Assembly (NCBI GenBank): GCA_030693705.1
Contig: JAUYAB010000069.1
Location: forward strand, 1 to 42,952
From: Ignavibacteria bacterium
GTDB taxonomy: Bacteria > Bacteroidota > Ignavibacteria > Ignavibacteriales > Ignavibacteriaceae
DNA: 42,952 nt
Direction: 5' to 3'
Within the stretch, counting starts at the first letter, position 1, and the number at the start of each line of letters is the position of its first letter. Positions 6,501 through 15,410 of this stretch are shown here, piece by piece. A program made the translations under genes and the position numbers. The notes beneath the pieces are model-generated. The model did not search any database, was not told the origin of the DNA, and saw nothing but the letters and a program-made list of their open reading frames with translations.

Positions 6501-7571
6501 ATGAAAATTTACAAAACTTTATTGTTTTTTCTCTTTGCAGTTATATTAAGCAGTTCAGTTTCAGCACAGTCAATTACAGATTTCAAACTCGAGATTTTCA
6601 AACCATTACCCGAGCTTGATCTTGGGGCGTTATCGATGGCGAATGATCTTTCCGGAGCGCCAAGAGTTTTCAGCATTTCAATTTTACCGGAAGGGGTTGA
6701 TGTGATTCTTGAAGGAGAGATAAAATGGACTGACGTAGGACAATCAAACTCCATACCACTATTTGATTTCAAGACCAGGGTTTTCAAATCTACCACCTTT
6801 TATAATACTGATTTGGGAAGCACAGCTATTAGAATTGCACGCACTAACTCCAACAATCCTGAGATCAACAAAATCATTCAAAAAGGAAAACCTACCGGCA
6901 GGTTTGATTTTAACCTAACACTAAAATATACTGAAAATGGAATTCCGAGAACAAAAATAGTAAGTGATTATGTTGAATTCATAAACCCGACTCAATCATT
7001 TACAATCATCACGCCATCGAAAGATGCCGAAGGACAGATTGGAAACATTCTTGTTTCCTGGATTCAAGTACCTGGTTCTGATCATTATAAAATTAAAGTT
7101 AATAAGCGTACGAACGATCGTCAATCTTTAGAGAATGCTCTCGCTTCCCCAAGTCCTTACATTGATTTTGCTAACATCCCGAATACAAGTACATCGGTTA
7201 GATTAAGTGACCTGCCAACACTTCGCCCTCTGCAAGAGGGATTAGAATATGTTGTACAGGTTGTTGCCGTAATTAAATTACCAAATGAGAATAAAGACTT
7301 ACCCAGCGAAATTATCAACTTTAGAATTGCCGGTGCCAACGATGCTCGCGATAATGCGATCAAGAACTCCTTGATGGGTATACTGTCGTCCTTGCCCGGT
7401 GGTTCAACTTTATTGAACGTATTCTCAGATAGAAATTTAAGAATTAACCGGTTAGTTGATGAAAACGGGAATCTGATTCCGCAAGATCAATTAACGAACC
7501 TGCTTAATTATTTTATTAGTCATCCTGATAGAGTTATAAGTTCTCAGTTCATTTATAATGATAATCAGTAA
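6501..7571 (+). CDS. Secreted protein with fibronectin III-like region
   Basis: This 356-residue exported protein has a Sec signal peptide (residues 1-23, cleavage after SVSAQ or just before). The part at about 165-275 reads like a fibronectin III fold used in Bacteroidota surface proteins: FTIITPSKDAEGQIGNILVSW, then LSDLPTLRPLQEGLEYVVQV. The rest has no family I recognise. It is the first gene of a plus-strand set with FecR-domain, outer-membrane and cyclase genes, and it has a GAGG ribosome site. No type IX sorting tail is present, so it is probably periplasmic or bound to an outer-membrane partner. Confidence 0.7.
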   Translation: MKIYKTLLFFLFAVILSSSVSAQSITDFKLEIFKPLPELDLGALSMANDLSGAPRVFSISILPEGVDVILEGEIKWTDVGQSNSIPLFDFKTRVFKSTTFYNTDLGSTAIRIARTNSNNPEINKIIQKGKPTGRFDFNLTLKYTENGIPRTKIVSDYVEFINPTQSFTIITPSKDAEGQIGNILVSWIQVPGSDHYKIKVNKRTNDRQSLENALASPSPYIDFANIPNTSTSVRLSDLPTLRPLQEGLEYVVQVVAVIKLPNENKDLPSEIINFRIAGANDARDNAIKNSLMGILSSLPGGSTLLNVFSDRNLRINRLVDENGNLIPQDQLTNLLNYFISHPDRVISSQFIYNDNQ

Positions 7572-7588
7572 CCGAGAGGAATTGAAAA

Positions 7589-8278
7589 ATGAAAAAAATA
7601 AATTTTCAGTTAGTTGCTTTTATGTTAGTAGTTTTTACCTCAACTAATTTTGCGGGAGAAAATCCATCACCTGCATCTCCAATTGCTATTGTAATGAAAG
7701 TAGTGAAAGATGTTAGTTTCAAAAAAGTAGACGGTGACTGGACTACAATAAAAATCGGCCAAGCGCTTTCTACCGGTGACGAAATTAAAACCGGAGCGAA
7801 ATCACTTGCACTTGTTAAATTTACTGATAATTCTATCTTGAGAGTTCGAGAGAATTGCTCAATTAAAATTTATGCCGATAAAAATGATAAGGTGATCTCT
7901 AAAAACACCTATATTGGAAAAGGGGGCGTCAATTTTGAAGTTGCCAAACAACAGCAAAATGAAGAATTTCAGTTTACAACCCCTACCATGGTCGCTTCGA
8001 TCCGGGGAACCAAAGGGTTCTTCCAGGTTGGTGATAACGGAACTGTCTTAGTTCTTGAAGAAGGCGCTGTCGATTATAAGTCTCTTCTTGGCGAACAAAT
8101 AAAAGGAAATGTAAGAGGGGGAAATTCTGTTGTCTTTACTAACGATGGGCAAGTAACTGTATCCACTATTTCACCGCAGCAGCAGAGACAATTGGAAGAT
8201 TCCAAGAAAACGAATACAAAGAAAATAATTATCAAGACTAATCAAGGAGACTTGATCATAGAATATCTCGAAGAATAA
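7589..8278 (+). CDS. FecR-domain periplasmic protein
   Basis: The product has 229 residues: a signal peptide (about 1-23), then a FecR beta domain at about 40-150. Recognisable parts are GQALSTGDEIKTGAKSLALVKFTDNSILRVRENC and TPTMVASIRGTKGFFQV. Unlike classical FecR anti-sigma factors it has no cytoplasmic or transmembrane part, and no sigma-factor gene lies nearby. It belongs to the stand-alone exported FecR group, which often accompanies CHASE2 cyclases, as it does here two genes downstream. The ATG has a strong GAGGAA site. A terminator-like hairpin follows directly (8287-8320). Confidence 0.85.
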   Translation: MKKINFQLVAFMLVVFTSTNFAGENPSPASPIAIVMKVVKDVSFKKVDGDWTTIKIGQALSTGDEIKTGAKSLALVKFTDNSILRVRENCSIKIYADKNDKVISKNTYIGKGGVNFEVAKQQQNEEFQFTTPTMVASIRGTKGFFQVGDNGTVLVLEEGAVDYKSLLGEQIKGNVRGGNSVVFTNDGQVTVSTISPQQQRQLEDSKKTNTKKIIIKTNQGDLIIEYLEE

Positions 8279-8286
8279 TTTTTCTT

Positions 8287-8325
8287 AACTCTGCCTTCTT
8301 TATTGAGGGCAGAGTTTTTTATTTT
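8287..8325 (+). terminator. Intrinsic terminator after the FecR-domain gene
   Basis: A perfect 9-bp stem, AACTCTGCC (8287-8295) with GGCAGAGTT (8308-8316), has a 12-nt loop and is followed by a run of T. It lies between the FecR gene and the outer-membrane protein gene, so it should lower expression of the downstream part of the module unless a second promoter exists. Confidence 0.8.
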
Positions 8326-8363
8326 TATCTACACTCAAATCAACTAAAACTGGAGATTACTCC

Positions 8364-10808
8364 ATGGTAAAAAAAGTTACTTTTTTCGTTGTTCTTTTTC
8401 TTTTCGGGTTAATCCCAACAACTTTCGCTCAAATCAGTAGTGTGGTTTCAGAAGTGAAAATCGGTGTTGCTAAGGAGAATGAAACTCTCACCATCGAAGC
8501 AAGATTTCAACCATCTTCTTCTGTCACAAAAGCCGTTATCGGTTACCGCTCTTTCGGGCAAAACGAGTTCACTTATTCAGACATGATCGTTCAGGGTTCT
8601 TCCGCCTTTTTTACTATCCCGGCTGCGGAAGTTCTTCCACCAAACATTGAATATTTTATGAAATTTTCGATGACTACAGGCGCTGAAGAGACATATCCTG
8701 AAGAATTCCTCAAATCCAATACCCCAATCCAGATCCAGGTTCAAGGCGTATCAGGTAAAGATAAAGAAGTGCTTGTAATGAGCCCGGAGAAAGGTGAAAA
8801 AATTCTTACCGAGGAATTCTTTATTTCAATTTCGCTTCTCCGTGCATCGGACATCGTTAATAAAAGCGCCACAAAAATTTATTTAGACAATAAGGATATA
8901 ACCAACCTGGCTCTCTTTGCCGATGATATTATTATTATCTCACCCGAAAATTTTCAAATTCAATTAAAGGATGGGCTCCATAATTTATCGGTTGAACTTT
9001 ATGATACGACCAATACCTTGTATCATTCGGTGAGTTCTCAGTTCGTTATTCTTAATCCGAGTTATGCTCTACTCGGTCAATCAGCAATTAATTATGCCGG
9101 CGATGTAAGGTTAGAATCACGTAATGAAAATATTCAAACTGTCGGAACCTGGTATAATAATCTAAATGTAAATCTACAAGCTGATTATAAAGGATTTAAC
9201 CTGCTAAGTAATGTTTACGTTACATCTGAAGAGAAAAAATATCTTCAACCGAATAACCGGTATATGGTAAGTTTATCAAATGATTATGCTGCGGTTACCG
9301 TCGGAGATCATTATCCTAAATATCCATCCCTTGTGCTAAACGGAAAACGTGTCCGCGGTTTTAGCGGAGAAGTGAATCTCGGTTTCTTCAATATTCAAAC
9401 AAGTTTTGGAGAAATATCAAGAGATGTTGAAGGAACGTTTATTCAATACAAAGATACTCTTGGCGGTAATATTATTGCAGTTGATTCGATTAAGCACAAT
9501 GGAAACAAATATGCCGAGGTTTACCCAGGTACATTCAAGAGAAGTCTTCTTGCTATTCGTCCTTCTTTTGGTAGAGGTGAAAATTTTCAATTCGGATTAA
9601 GTTTCCTTCATGTAAAAGACGAAACCGGTTCAATTGAATATGGTACAGCTCCAAAAGAAAACCTGGTGCTTGGTACCGACTTAATGTTTGGGTTTGATAA
9701 TCAAAACATTTTGTTTACTACACAGGCAGCTTTTAGTTTGTTGAATAATGACATTTCTCAGGGTTCTCTTACGGATTCTCAAATAGTTTCTATCTTTGGG
9801 CCTGATGGACTTATTAATATCAATCCTGAAGATGTAAAGAAGCTACGAGATCAAGTGTCAGGGTTATTTACGGTAAATCAATATGTCACTCCGTTAAATC
9901 CCCAGAAGTTGCCGTCTTTAGCCGCAGAAGCAGCGCTCTCGTTTAACTATTTCGACAACTACTTGAAAGGTTCTTACGTCTATCGTGGAGATCAGTATTC
10001 TTCCTTTGGGCAGTCTTATGTTAGAACCGATGTTGCCGGTATTAATGTTCTTGACCGGTTAAGACTTTTTGAAAATAAATTTTTCGTTTCCCTGGGCTTT
10101 GAAAACTTGCAAGACAACTTACAAAAAACTAAAAGAGCCACAACTACATTTCAAACTTTGAATACGTCTGTTTCTTTTTATCCAAGAACAAATCTCCCAA
10201 GTATAATTGTAGGATACACACGGCTTAATAACACGAATGGTTTGAGCCCGATAAAAGATCCGGCTGATTCAACCGCCTATTTATCTGCTATCGATGATAT
10301 CACGAATAGAATTTCAACCCAGTTGTCTTATAATTTTGAATGGCATTACCGTCATTCGGTTTCACTTAGTTTTGTTAATTCTACGCGCGATGATAAGTCC
10401 TATGCAAACTATGATATCGAAAATTCTTCGGTAACGGTTTCAAGCGGAACTCGCTGGTTTGATAATTTAAGTTCAAGTTTTAATATCAGCATGAACAATT
10501 CAAAAGTCGATACAACAAGTTTCAGTTATGTCTCTCTTTCACTTGGAGCTAATTATTCAATGTTGCAAGAAAAACTTCTTCTCTCCGGTTCATTAAGCCC
10601 AAGCTTTGGAGATTATAAACGAACTTCATTTGATGCGAGCGCTCTTTATTATCTTATGCCTAATCTTACCTTGCAGTTACAATTCAGATATTTAAATTAT
10701 GATTATACTTCCTCAAAAATAGACCAGGTTACAAATATCCCGTATGCGGTAAAAGCAAAAGCAAATGACGTTATCGTGGGATTAACAACTCAACTCTATT
10801 TGCAGTAA
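8364..10808 (+). CDS. Large outer-membrane beta-barrel-like protein
   Basis: This 814-residue protein has a Sec signal peptide (cleavage near residue 23, TTFAQ). Residues about 25-225 look like extracellular or periplasmic beta domains. From about 240 to the end the sequence is a run of alternating amphipathic strands rich in aromatic residues (NVNLQADYKGFNLLSNVYV, LTLQLQFRYLNYDY), with the last residue close to an aromatic-x-aromatic strand end (TTQLYLQ). This is the usual look of an outer-membrane barrel. I do not recognise the family. A GGAG site precedes the ATG, and the next gene, the CHASE2 cyclase, starts 6 nt after the stop, so the two are co-translated. Confidence 0.65.
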   Translation: MVKKVTFFVVLFLFGLIPTTFAQISSVVSEVKIGVAKENETLTIEARFQPSSSVTKAVIGYRSFGQNEFTYSDMIVQGSSAFFTIPAAEVLPPNIEYFMKFSMTTGAEETYPEEFLKSNTPIQIQVQGVSGKDKEVLVMSPEKGEKILTEEFFISISLLRASDIVNKSATKIYLDNKDITNLALFADDIIIISPENFQIQLKDGLHNLSVELYDTTNTLYHSVSSQFVILNPSYALLGQSAINYAGDVRLESRNENIQTVGTWYNNLNVNLQADYKGFNLLSNVYVTSEEKKYLQPNNRYMVSLSNDYAAVTVGDHYPKYPSLVLNGKRVRGFSGEVNLGFFNIQTSFGEISRDVEGTFIQYKDTLGGNIIAVDSIKHNGNKYAEVYPGTFKRSLLAIRPSFGRGENFQFGLSFLHVKDETGSIEYGTAPKENLVLGTDLMFGFDNQNILFTTQAAFSLLNNDISQGSLTDSQIVSIFGPDGLININPEDVKKLRDQVSGLFTVNQYVTPLNPQKLPSLAAEAALSFNYFDNYLKGSYVYRGDQYSSFGQSYVRTDVAGINVLDRLRLFENKFFVSLGFENLQDNLQKTKRATTTFQTLNTSVSFYPRTNLPSIIVGYTRLNNTNGLSPIKDPADSTAYLSAIDDITNRISTQLSYNFEWHYRHSVSLSFVNSTRDDKSYANYDIENSSVTVSSGTRWFDNLSSSFNISMNNSKVDTTSFSYVSLSLGANYSMLQEKLLLSGSLSPSFGDYKRTSFDASALYYLMPNLTLQLQFRYLNYDYTSSKIDQVTNIPYAVKAKANDVIVGLTTQLYLQ

Positions 10809-10814
10809 GGTTAG

Positions 10815-13040
10815 ATGGAAAAAACAAAAAGCATTCCCGGGTGGTTGGTAAAATTTTCTATAAGCCTCGGGATTGCTTTTTTTATTATTCTCTTTACACA
10901 AGAATCATTCATCCCTCTTCAACCGTTAAAAGAACTTGAACAAAAGCAAATCGATGAACGCTTTCTTCACCGCGGTGTGAAGAATATTCAAGATTCCGCT
11001 ACCGTAATTATCTTAGACTTAAACAACCAAACCCTTCAAGGATTACCTGAAGGATTTAACAAATGGCCGTTCCCCAGATCATTCTTTGCAAAAGTTCTCC
11101 GTAATTTAACGCAAGCCGGAGTAAAAGCAATTGGAATAGATGTAGTCATGTCTTCCGAAGATCGTTATGCTGCCCAAAATGATTCTATTCTTTTTCAGAC
11201 AATCCGTGAACTGAAGAATGTTGTTGTTGCGGGAAAAATCCAAAACTCAATCGGTTTTGAATTGAAAAAAGAATTTGAGAATTATGAAAATGTTTTTTAT
11301 ACAGCCGACAGTTCACTTGGATTAGTAAATGTAGTGGGAGATAACGACGGTGTAAACAGACGTTACATCCCCAAAATGAAAATGGCATCTGAAGAAGACA
11401 TGATCCCAACTTTCGGTTTTGCCGTTTTAAATAAATATTTCGGATTACCCAACAGAAATGTAGTTGAGGTAACCGCCGATAATTTCCTTCTCGGCAACAA
11501 ACGATTAATTCCAAAGTTTGATAATGTAGGAATGTTGATAAACTATTATGGACCGGACCATACTTTCCAGCATTTAAATTTTCTTGATATTCTTGATGAT
11601 GCAGAGTTTAAAACAAGAGATGAAATTGATCTCGAAACCGACATCAATTCGTGGGACGACACAACTTACAACGAGTTAAGACACGGTCCATCCGGACTAA
11701 AATACAGCGGCATCTTCAAAAATAAAATTGTTCTCATCGGCTCTACCGAACCGGAAGACAAAGATATTCTTCCAATTTCATTTGCGCGGGGAGAAAAAAA
11801 AGGTGACAACCTCATCTATGGAGTTGAACTTCACGCTAATGCTATTCAAAATGTTATTTGGAAAGATTTCATTTCGAAAGAAACAGCAGTGCAGGAAATC
11901 TTAGCTATTATAATTCTTACTCTTTTAAGCTTTTTCTTTTCTTCTTTTTTGAAAGGGCAAAAAACCCGGTTTGGAATATTTTTAGAACTTGGGAACCTGC
12001 TGATTCTTTTCCTTGTCCTATATGCTCTTCGCGAATTCGCATTTTACTGTTTTGAACAACTTTCATTTAACATCAATATTATCTCGCCGATACTTGCCTT
12101 AGTCCTGGGATATTTCGGAAGTACAGCTTATCATTTTATAAACGAAAGAAAACAAAAAGCTGTAATCAAAGGAATGTTCAGCCAATATGTTAATTCGACG
12201 GTTGTTGATGATCTTATTGCTGATCCTGATAAAATGCGCCTGGGCGGTGAACGAAAAGTCTTATCCATTTTTTTCAGCGATATTGCAGGCTTCTCCACAT
12301 TTTCCGAAACAAAAAAACCGGAAGAGTTGGTTGCTTTCTTAAATGAATACCTTTCTGAAATGACGCGCATCGTTTTTGAAAACGGCGGAACGCTTGATAA
12401 ATATATCGGCGATGCAGTAATGGCGTTTTGGGGTGCGCCTCTTCCGATTGAAAACCATGCATTTCAAACGTGCAAAAGCGCCCTACTTATGCAAAAACGT
12501 TTGGCTGAATTAAGAGCTAAGTGGCGCGCAGAAGGTCAAACCGAAATTTCGGTGCGGATGGGAATTAACACAGGCGAAGTTGTTGTTGGGAACATGGGTG
12601 GAAGTGAGCGTTTTGATTATACGGTAATGGGCGATACCGTTAACCTGGCTTCCAGGCTTGAAGGAGCTAACAAAGAATACGGAACGAATGCAATGGTTTC
12701 CGAATCAACATACGAGATTGTTAAAAATGATTTTATCATGCGTGAATTAGATGCTCTTGTAGTGAAGGGAAAAACAAAACCGGTAATTGTCTATGAACTG
12801 ATCGCTTTTAAAGATGAACAACTTGACCAAGCATTCCTTGACTGTCTGTCTGTATTTAATGACGGGCTGGCATTATATAAAGCATTTCAATTTAAAGAAG
12901 CTGCAACAAAATTTGCCGAAGCAAAAAATATCAAATCAAATGACCATCCATCTTTCGTTTATCTAAAAAGATGTATGCACTTCATCGAATTTCCTCCGCC
13001 AAAAGATTGGGATGGAGTTTTTCGTATGACCACAAAATAA
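10815..13040 (+). CDS. CHASE2-domain class III adenylate/guanylate cyclase
   Basis: This 741-residue membrane protein makes a cyclic nucleotide. It has an N-terminal transmembrane helix (about 10-30), an extracytoplasmic CHASE2 sensor (about 35-340), three closely spaced helices (about 355-445), and a class III cyclase domain (about 475-665). The metal-binding aspartates are D489 (FSDIAGF) and D533 (DKYIGDAVMAFWG). The transition-state pair N610/R614 (NLASR) is intact, so the enzyme should be active. K529 and D601 are the kind of residues that favour ATP, suggesting cAMP. The last 70 residues resemble a short TPR-like tail. The gene starts 6 nt after the barrel gene, which suggests it reads the state of the envelope. 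Confidence 0.9.
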   Translation: MEKTKSIPGWLVKFSISLGIAFFIILFTQESFIPLQPLKELEQKQIDERFLHRGVKNIQDSATVIILDLNNQTLQGLPEGFNKWPFPRSFFAKVLRNLTQAGVKAIGIDVVMSSEDRYAAQNDSILFQTIRELKNVVVAGKIQNSIGFELKKEFENYENVFYTADSSLGLVNVVGDNDGVNRRYIPKMKMASEEDMIPTFGFAVLNKYFGLPNRNVVEVTADNFLLGNKRLIPKFDNVGMLINYYGPDHTFQHLNFLDILDDAEFKTRDEIDLETDINSWDDTTYNELRHGPSGLKYSGIFKNKIVLIGSTEPEDKDILPISFARGEKKGDNLIYGVELHANAIQNVIWKDFISKETAVQEILAIIILTLLSFFFSSFLKGQKTRFGIFLELGNLLILFLVLYALREFAFYCFEQLSFNINIISPILALVLGYFGSTAYHFINERKQKAVIKGMFSQYVNSTVVDDLIADPDKMRLGGERKVLSIFFSDIAGFSTFSETKKPEELVAFLNEYLSEMTRIVFENGGTLDKYIGDAVMAFWGAPLPIENHAFQTCKSALLMQKRLAELRAKWRAEGQTEISVRMGINTGEVVVGNMGGSERFDYTVMGDTVNLASRLEGANKEYGTNAMVSESTYEIVKNDFIMRELDALVVKGKTKPVIVYELIAFKDEQLDQAFLDCLSVFNDGLALYKAFQFKEAATKFAEAKNIKSNDHPSFVYLKRCMHFIEFPPPKDWDGVFRMTTK

Positions 13041-13097
13041 GTTCAAATCCTTTTCCGCTTTTCAACATCCAACCGACAAACAAAAATTAAAGGTATT

Positions 13098-13700
13098 ATG
13101 GTACTCTCAAGTATTGCCGGGAAATCGGTTGCGCAAAGTTTCATTTACGAATCGTTTAGAAATAAAATAGAAGAGAAAATTGTTTCCAATAGTTCAGTTC
13201 AATTGGATGAGGAAGCAAAGAAATTGTTCGAGTACACAAAACTAAATCTTCAAAGAATGAAAAGAGTTGAAAAAACTTTTACCGTCTCTGAAGAATTAAA
13301 TCAGATTCTTTCATCAATAAAAACACCGCAACACTGGGTTATTATAACCGAAGGCTGGTGTGGAGATTCTGCACAAAACCTTCCGGCAATTGCAAAAATT
13401 ACATCGGTTAATCCTGAAATTGAATTGCAAATTATTGAGCGGGATCAGAATTTAGAGATAATGGATTCCTATTTAACTAACGGAACCAGAAGTATCCCCA
13501 TTCTTATTTCTTTTGATGTTAATGGAAATGAAATATTCCGTTGGGGACCGCGACCAAAAGAGGCGCAACAACTTGTTACCAGACTTAAAAGTGAAGGAAT
13601 GGAACATGATGCATTTGTTGAACAACTTCACCTATGGTATGCTAAAAATAAAAGTGCGGCTCTTGAAATGGAATTGAAAAATCTTTTATTGTCTCTTTAG
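13098..13700 (+). CDS. Thioredoxin-family protein (WCGDS type)
   Basis: The 200-residue product has a thioredoxin-like domain at about 65-180. The active-site region is W87-C88-G89-D90-S91, so the second cysteine of CxxC is replaced. The cis-proline loop is RSIPILISF. Proteins with EGWCGDSAQNLP are a well-populated thioredoxin-like family; with one cysteine, any redox role would be monothiol. There is no clear signal peptide, although VAQSF at about 11-15 has a vague signal-cleavage look, so a cytoplasmic place is likely but not sure. The stop codon overlaps that of the convergent MFS gene by 4 nt, leaving no room for a terminator. Confidence 0.8.
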   Translation: MVLSSIAGKSVAQSFIYESFRNKIEEKIVSNSSVQLDEEAKKLFEYTKLNLQRMKRVEKTFTVSEELNQILSSIKTPQHWVIITEGWCGDSAQNLPAIAKITSVNPEIELQIIERDQNLEIMDSYLTNGTRSIPILISFDVNGNEIFRWGPRPKEAQQLVTRLKSEGMEHDAFVEQLHLWYAKNKSAALEMELKNLLLSL

Positions 13701-14911
13701 TCAGCTAATTCCGGGTCTTTTACCTTAAAGAGGATTAACAATCCCACAAGAAAGAAAAAAGCAATCGAACTGATTGCGTACCGCTGGTTCCCGGAAATGT
13801 AACTGATATACCCGAAAACCAATGGACCTAATATGGCAGAACTCTTTCCAAAGAATGAATAAAATCCGAAGAGTTCTGTTTTCTTTTCATCTGGCGTAAG
13901 TTTGGACATTAATGATCTGCTTGTTGATTGGCTTGACCCCATCGCAATGCCTGCTAAAAGTCCCACAACATAAAACACTTCTTTCTGATTAGTAAAATAG
14001 GCAAGGACGATAGTCATTAACCAAATAACCAAACTGATCATGATGGTTTTTTTCTGTCCGATGGAATCTGCAACAATTCCCAAAATTACCGATCCAAGAA
14101 TAGCGGTAGTTTGAACTGTCAGAAAGAAAATAAGTAATTCAATATTCGAAAAATGAAGCGTTGTACTTGCGTAATTCCCCGAAAAGAAAATTACCGTATT
14201 TACTCCTTCGATATAAAAAAAATAGGAAAGAAGGAACAATGATAAATTCTTGTAATTCTTGATATGTTTCAAAGTCCAAAAAACTCTGTTAAAACCAATT
14301 CTTAAATAGGATTTCGGTACTTCAACATTTTTTCTCGTGTCATGTAATCTTAAAAATAATGGGAGAGAAAAAACTAAAAAGAATATGGCTGCGATAAGAA
14401 AAGTAATTTTAATTTCATTCGATTGAATAAAAGGATAAACAATAGCAAGGCAAACTAATGAACCGAGATACCCCATTCCAAAACCATACCCGCTAACTCT
14501 ACCATAATTTTTAGAAGTGGTGATTTCGGGAAGGAAGGCATCGTAGAAAACCAATCCGGCTTCAAAACCAACGTTCGCAATAATGAATAAAATCAACCCG
14601 AAAAGAACATTCCCCTTTTCAACAAAAACTAAAAGCGCGGTTGCAAAAATACACTGAAGAGTAAAAAACAAGAGGAATCTTTTTTTACCGGCGGAATAGT
14701 CGGCAATTGCACCAAGTACCGGCGAGATGATGGCAGTAATAAGCATTGCGATGCTTGTTCCCAAACTCCAATATAAATCACCAACCGGATTTCCATTGTT
14801 CACAACCTGTTTAAAATAAACGGCGTAGAGAAACGTAACAATGATCATCGAATAAGAGGTATTCGCAAAATCAAAGAGGGTCCAAACAAAAATTTTCGAT
14901 TTGGAACTCAT
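13697..14911 (-). CDS. UMF1-family MFS transporter
   Basis: This 404-residue major facilitator has about 12 membrane helices. The N-terminus FVWTLFDFANTSYSMIIVTFLYAVYF is typical of the UMF1 (Atg22-like) family, and the loop PVLGAIADYSAGKKR is the usual motif between helices 2 and 3. Bacterial members are poorly characterised and the substrate is unknown. The ATG at 14911 overlaps the nusB stop by 4 nt, so it is the last gene of the minus-strand run. Its stop interlocks with that of the thioredoxin-like gene on the other strand. Confidence 0.87.
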   Translation of the reverse strand: MSSKSKIFVWTLFDFANTSYSMIIVTFLYAVYFKQVVNNGNPVGDLYWSLGTSIAMLITAIISPVLGAIADYSAGKKRFLLFFTLQCIFATALLVFVEKGNVLFGLILFIIANVGFEAGLVFYDAFLPEITTSKNYGRVSGYGFGMGYLGSLVCLAIVYPFIQSNEIKITFLIAAIFFLVFSLPLFLRLHDTRKNVEVPKSYLRIGFNRVFWTLKHIKNYKNLSLFLLSYFFYIEGVNTVIFFSGNYASTTLHFSNIELLIFFLTVQTTAILGSVILGIVADSIGQKKTIMISLVIWLMTIVLAYFTNQKEVFYVVGLLAGIAMGSSQSTSRSLMSKLTPDEKKTELFGFYSFFGKSSAILGPLVFGYISYISGNQRYAISSIAFFFLVGLLILFKVKDPELAD

Positions 14912-15393
14912 TTATGGGATTGTAGTTTTGCGGGAGTTTCTTCGATCAAACCTCTACCGGTCTTATTCAGTTTGCCGTTTTTTTTAAGATCATTAAGAAA
15001 ACCATCGAGAATTCCGTTAATAAATTTTCCGCTGGAAGCAGTACTAAAATTTTTTGCAATTTCAATAGCTTCGTTGATAGAAACTTTCGGAGGAATATCC
15101 GGAAGATACGCCAACTCGCACATTCCCATCCGCATGAGAATTCTGTCGATCATCGCGATCCTTTCAATTTCCCAATTGCTCACTCTCTTTTTTATCTCTT
15201 CATCAATTTCTTTTTGATGAAAGACGACGCAGTGTAAGAGCTGTTCAGCAAACTCCCTATCTTCGGGTTGATCAACGTTGGAGAGAATTCCGTTTTTTGT
15301 CGTTTCAAGATTTTCATTGTTCAATTCGTAAGCATATAAAATCTGCATTACCTTTTCGCGTAAAATCCGTCTTATAAATTTTTTCTGAACCAT
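14908..15393 (-). CDS. nusB: Transcription antitermination factor NusB
   Basis: NusB binds boxA RNA with S10 and supports antitermination of rRNA operons. The protein shows the family start (RRILREKVMQILYAYELN) and the conserved helical core (IDRILMRMGMCELAYLPDIPPKVSINEAIEIAKNFS, then KFINGILDGFL). I chose the ATG at 15393 (MVQKKFIRRIL, 161 residues). A longer reading would begin within the preceding gene, and the 17-nt gap holds a GAAG-type ribosome site. The MFS gene downstream overlaps by 4 nt. Confidence 0.92.
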   Translation of the reverse strand: MVQKKFIRRILREKVMQILYAYELNNENLETTKNGILSNVDQPEDREFAEQLLHCVVFHQKEIDEEIKKRVSNWEIERIAMIDRILMRMGMCELAYLPDIPPKVSINEAIEIAKNFSTASSGKFINGILDGFLNDLKKNGKLNKTGRGLIEETPAKLQSHK

Positions 15394-15410
15394 ATAAATT
15401 ACATCTTCAA

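Noticed and set aside
7589-8278. FecR protein as an anti-sigma factor
   Set aside because: It has a cleavable signal peptide and no cytoplasmic anti-sigma region, and no ECF sigma gene is near.
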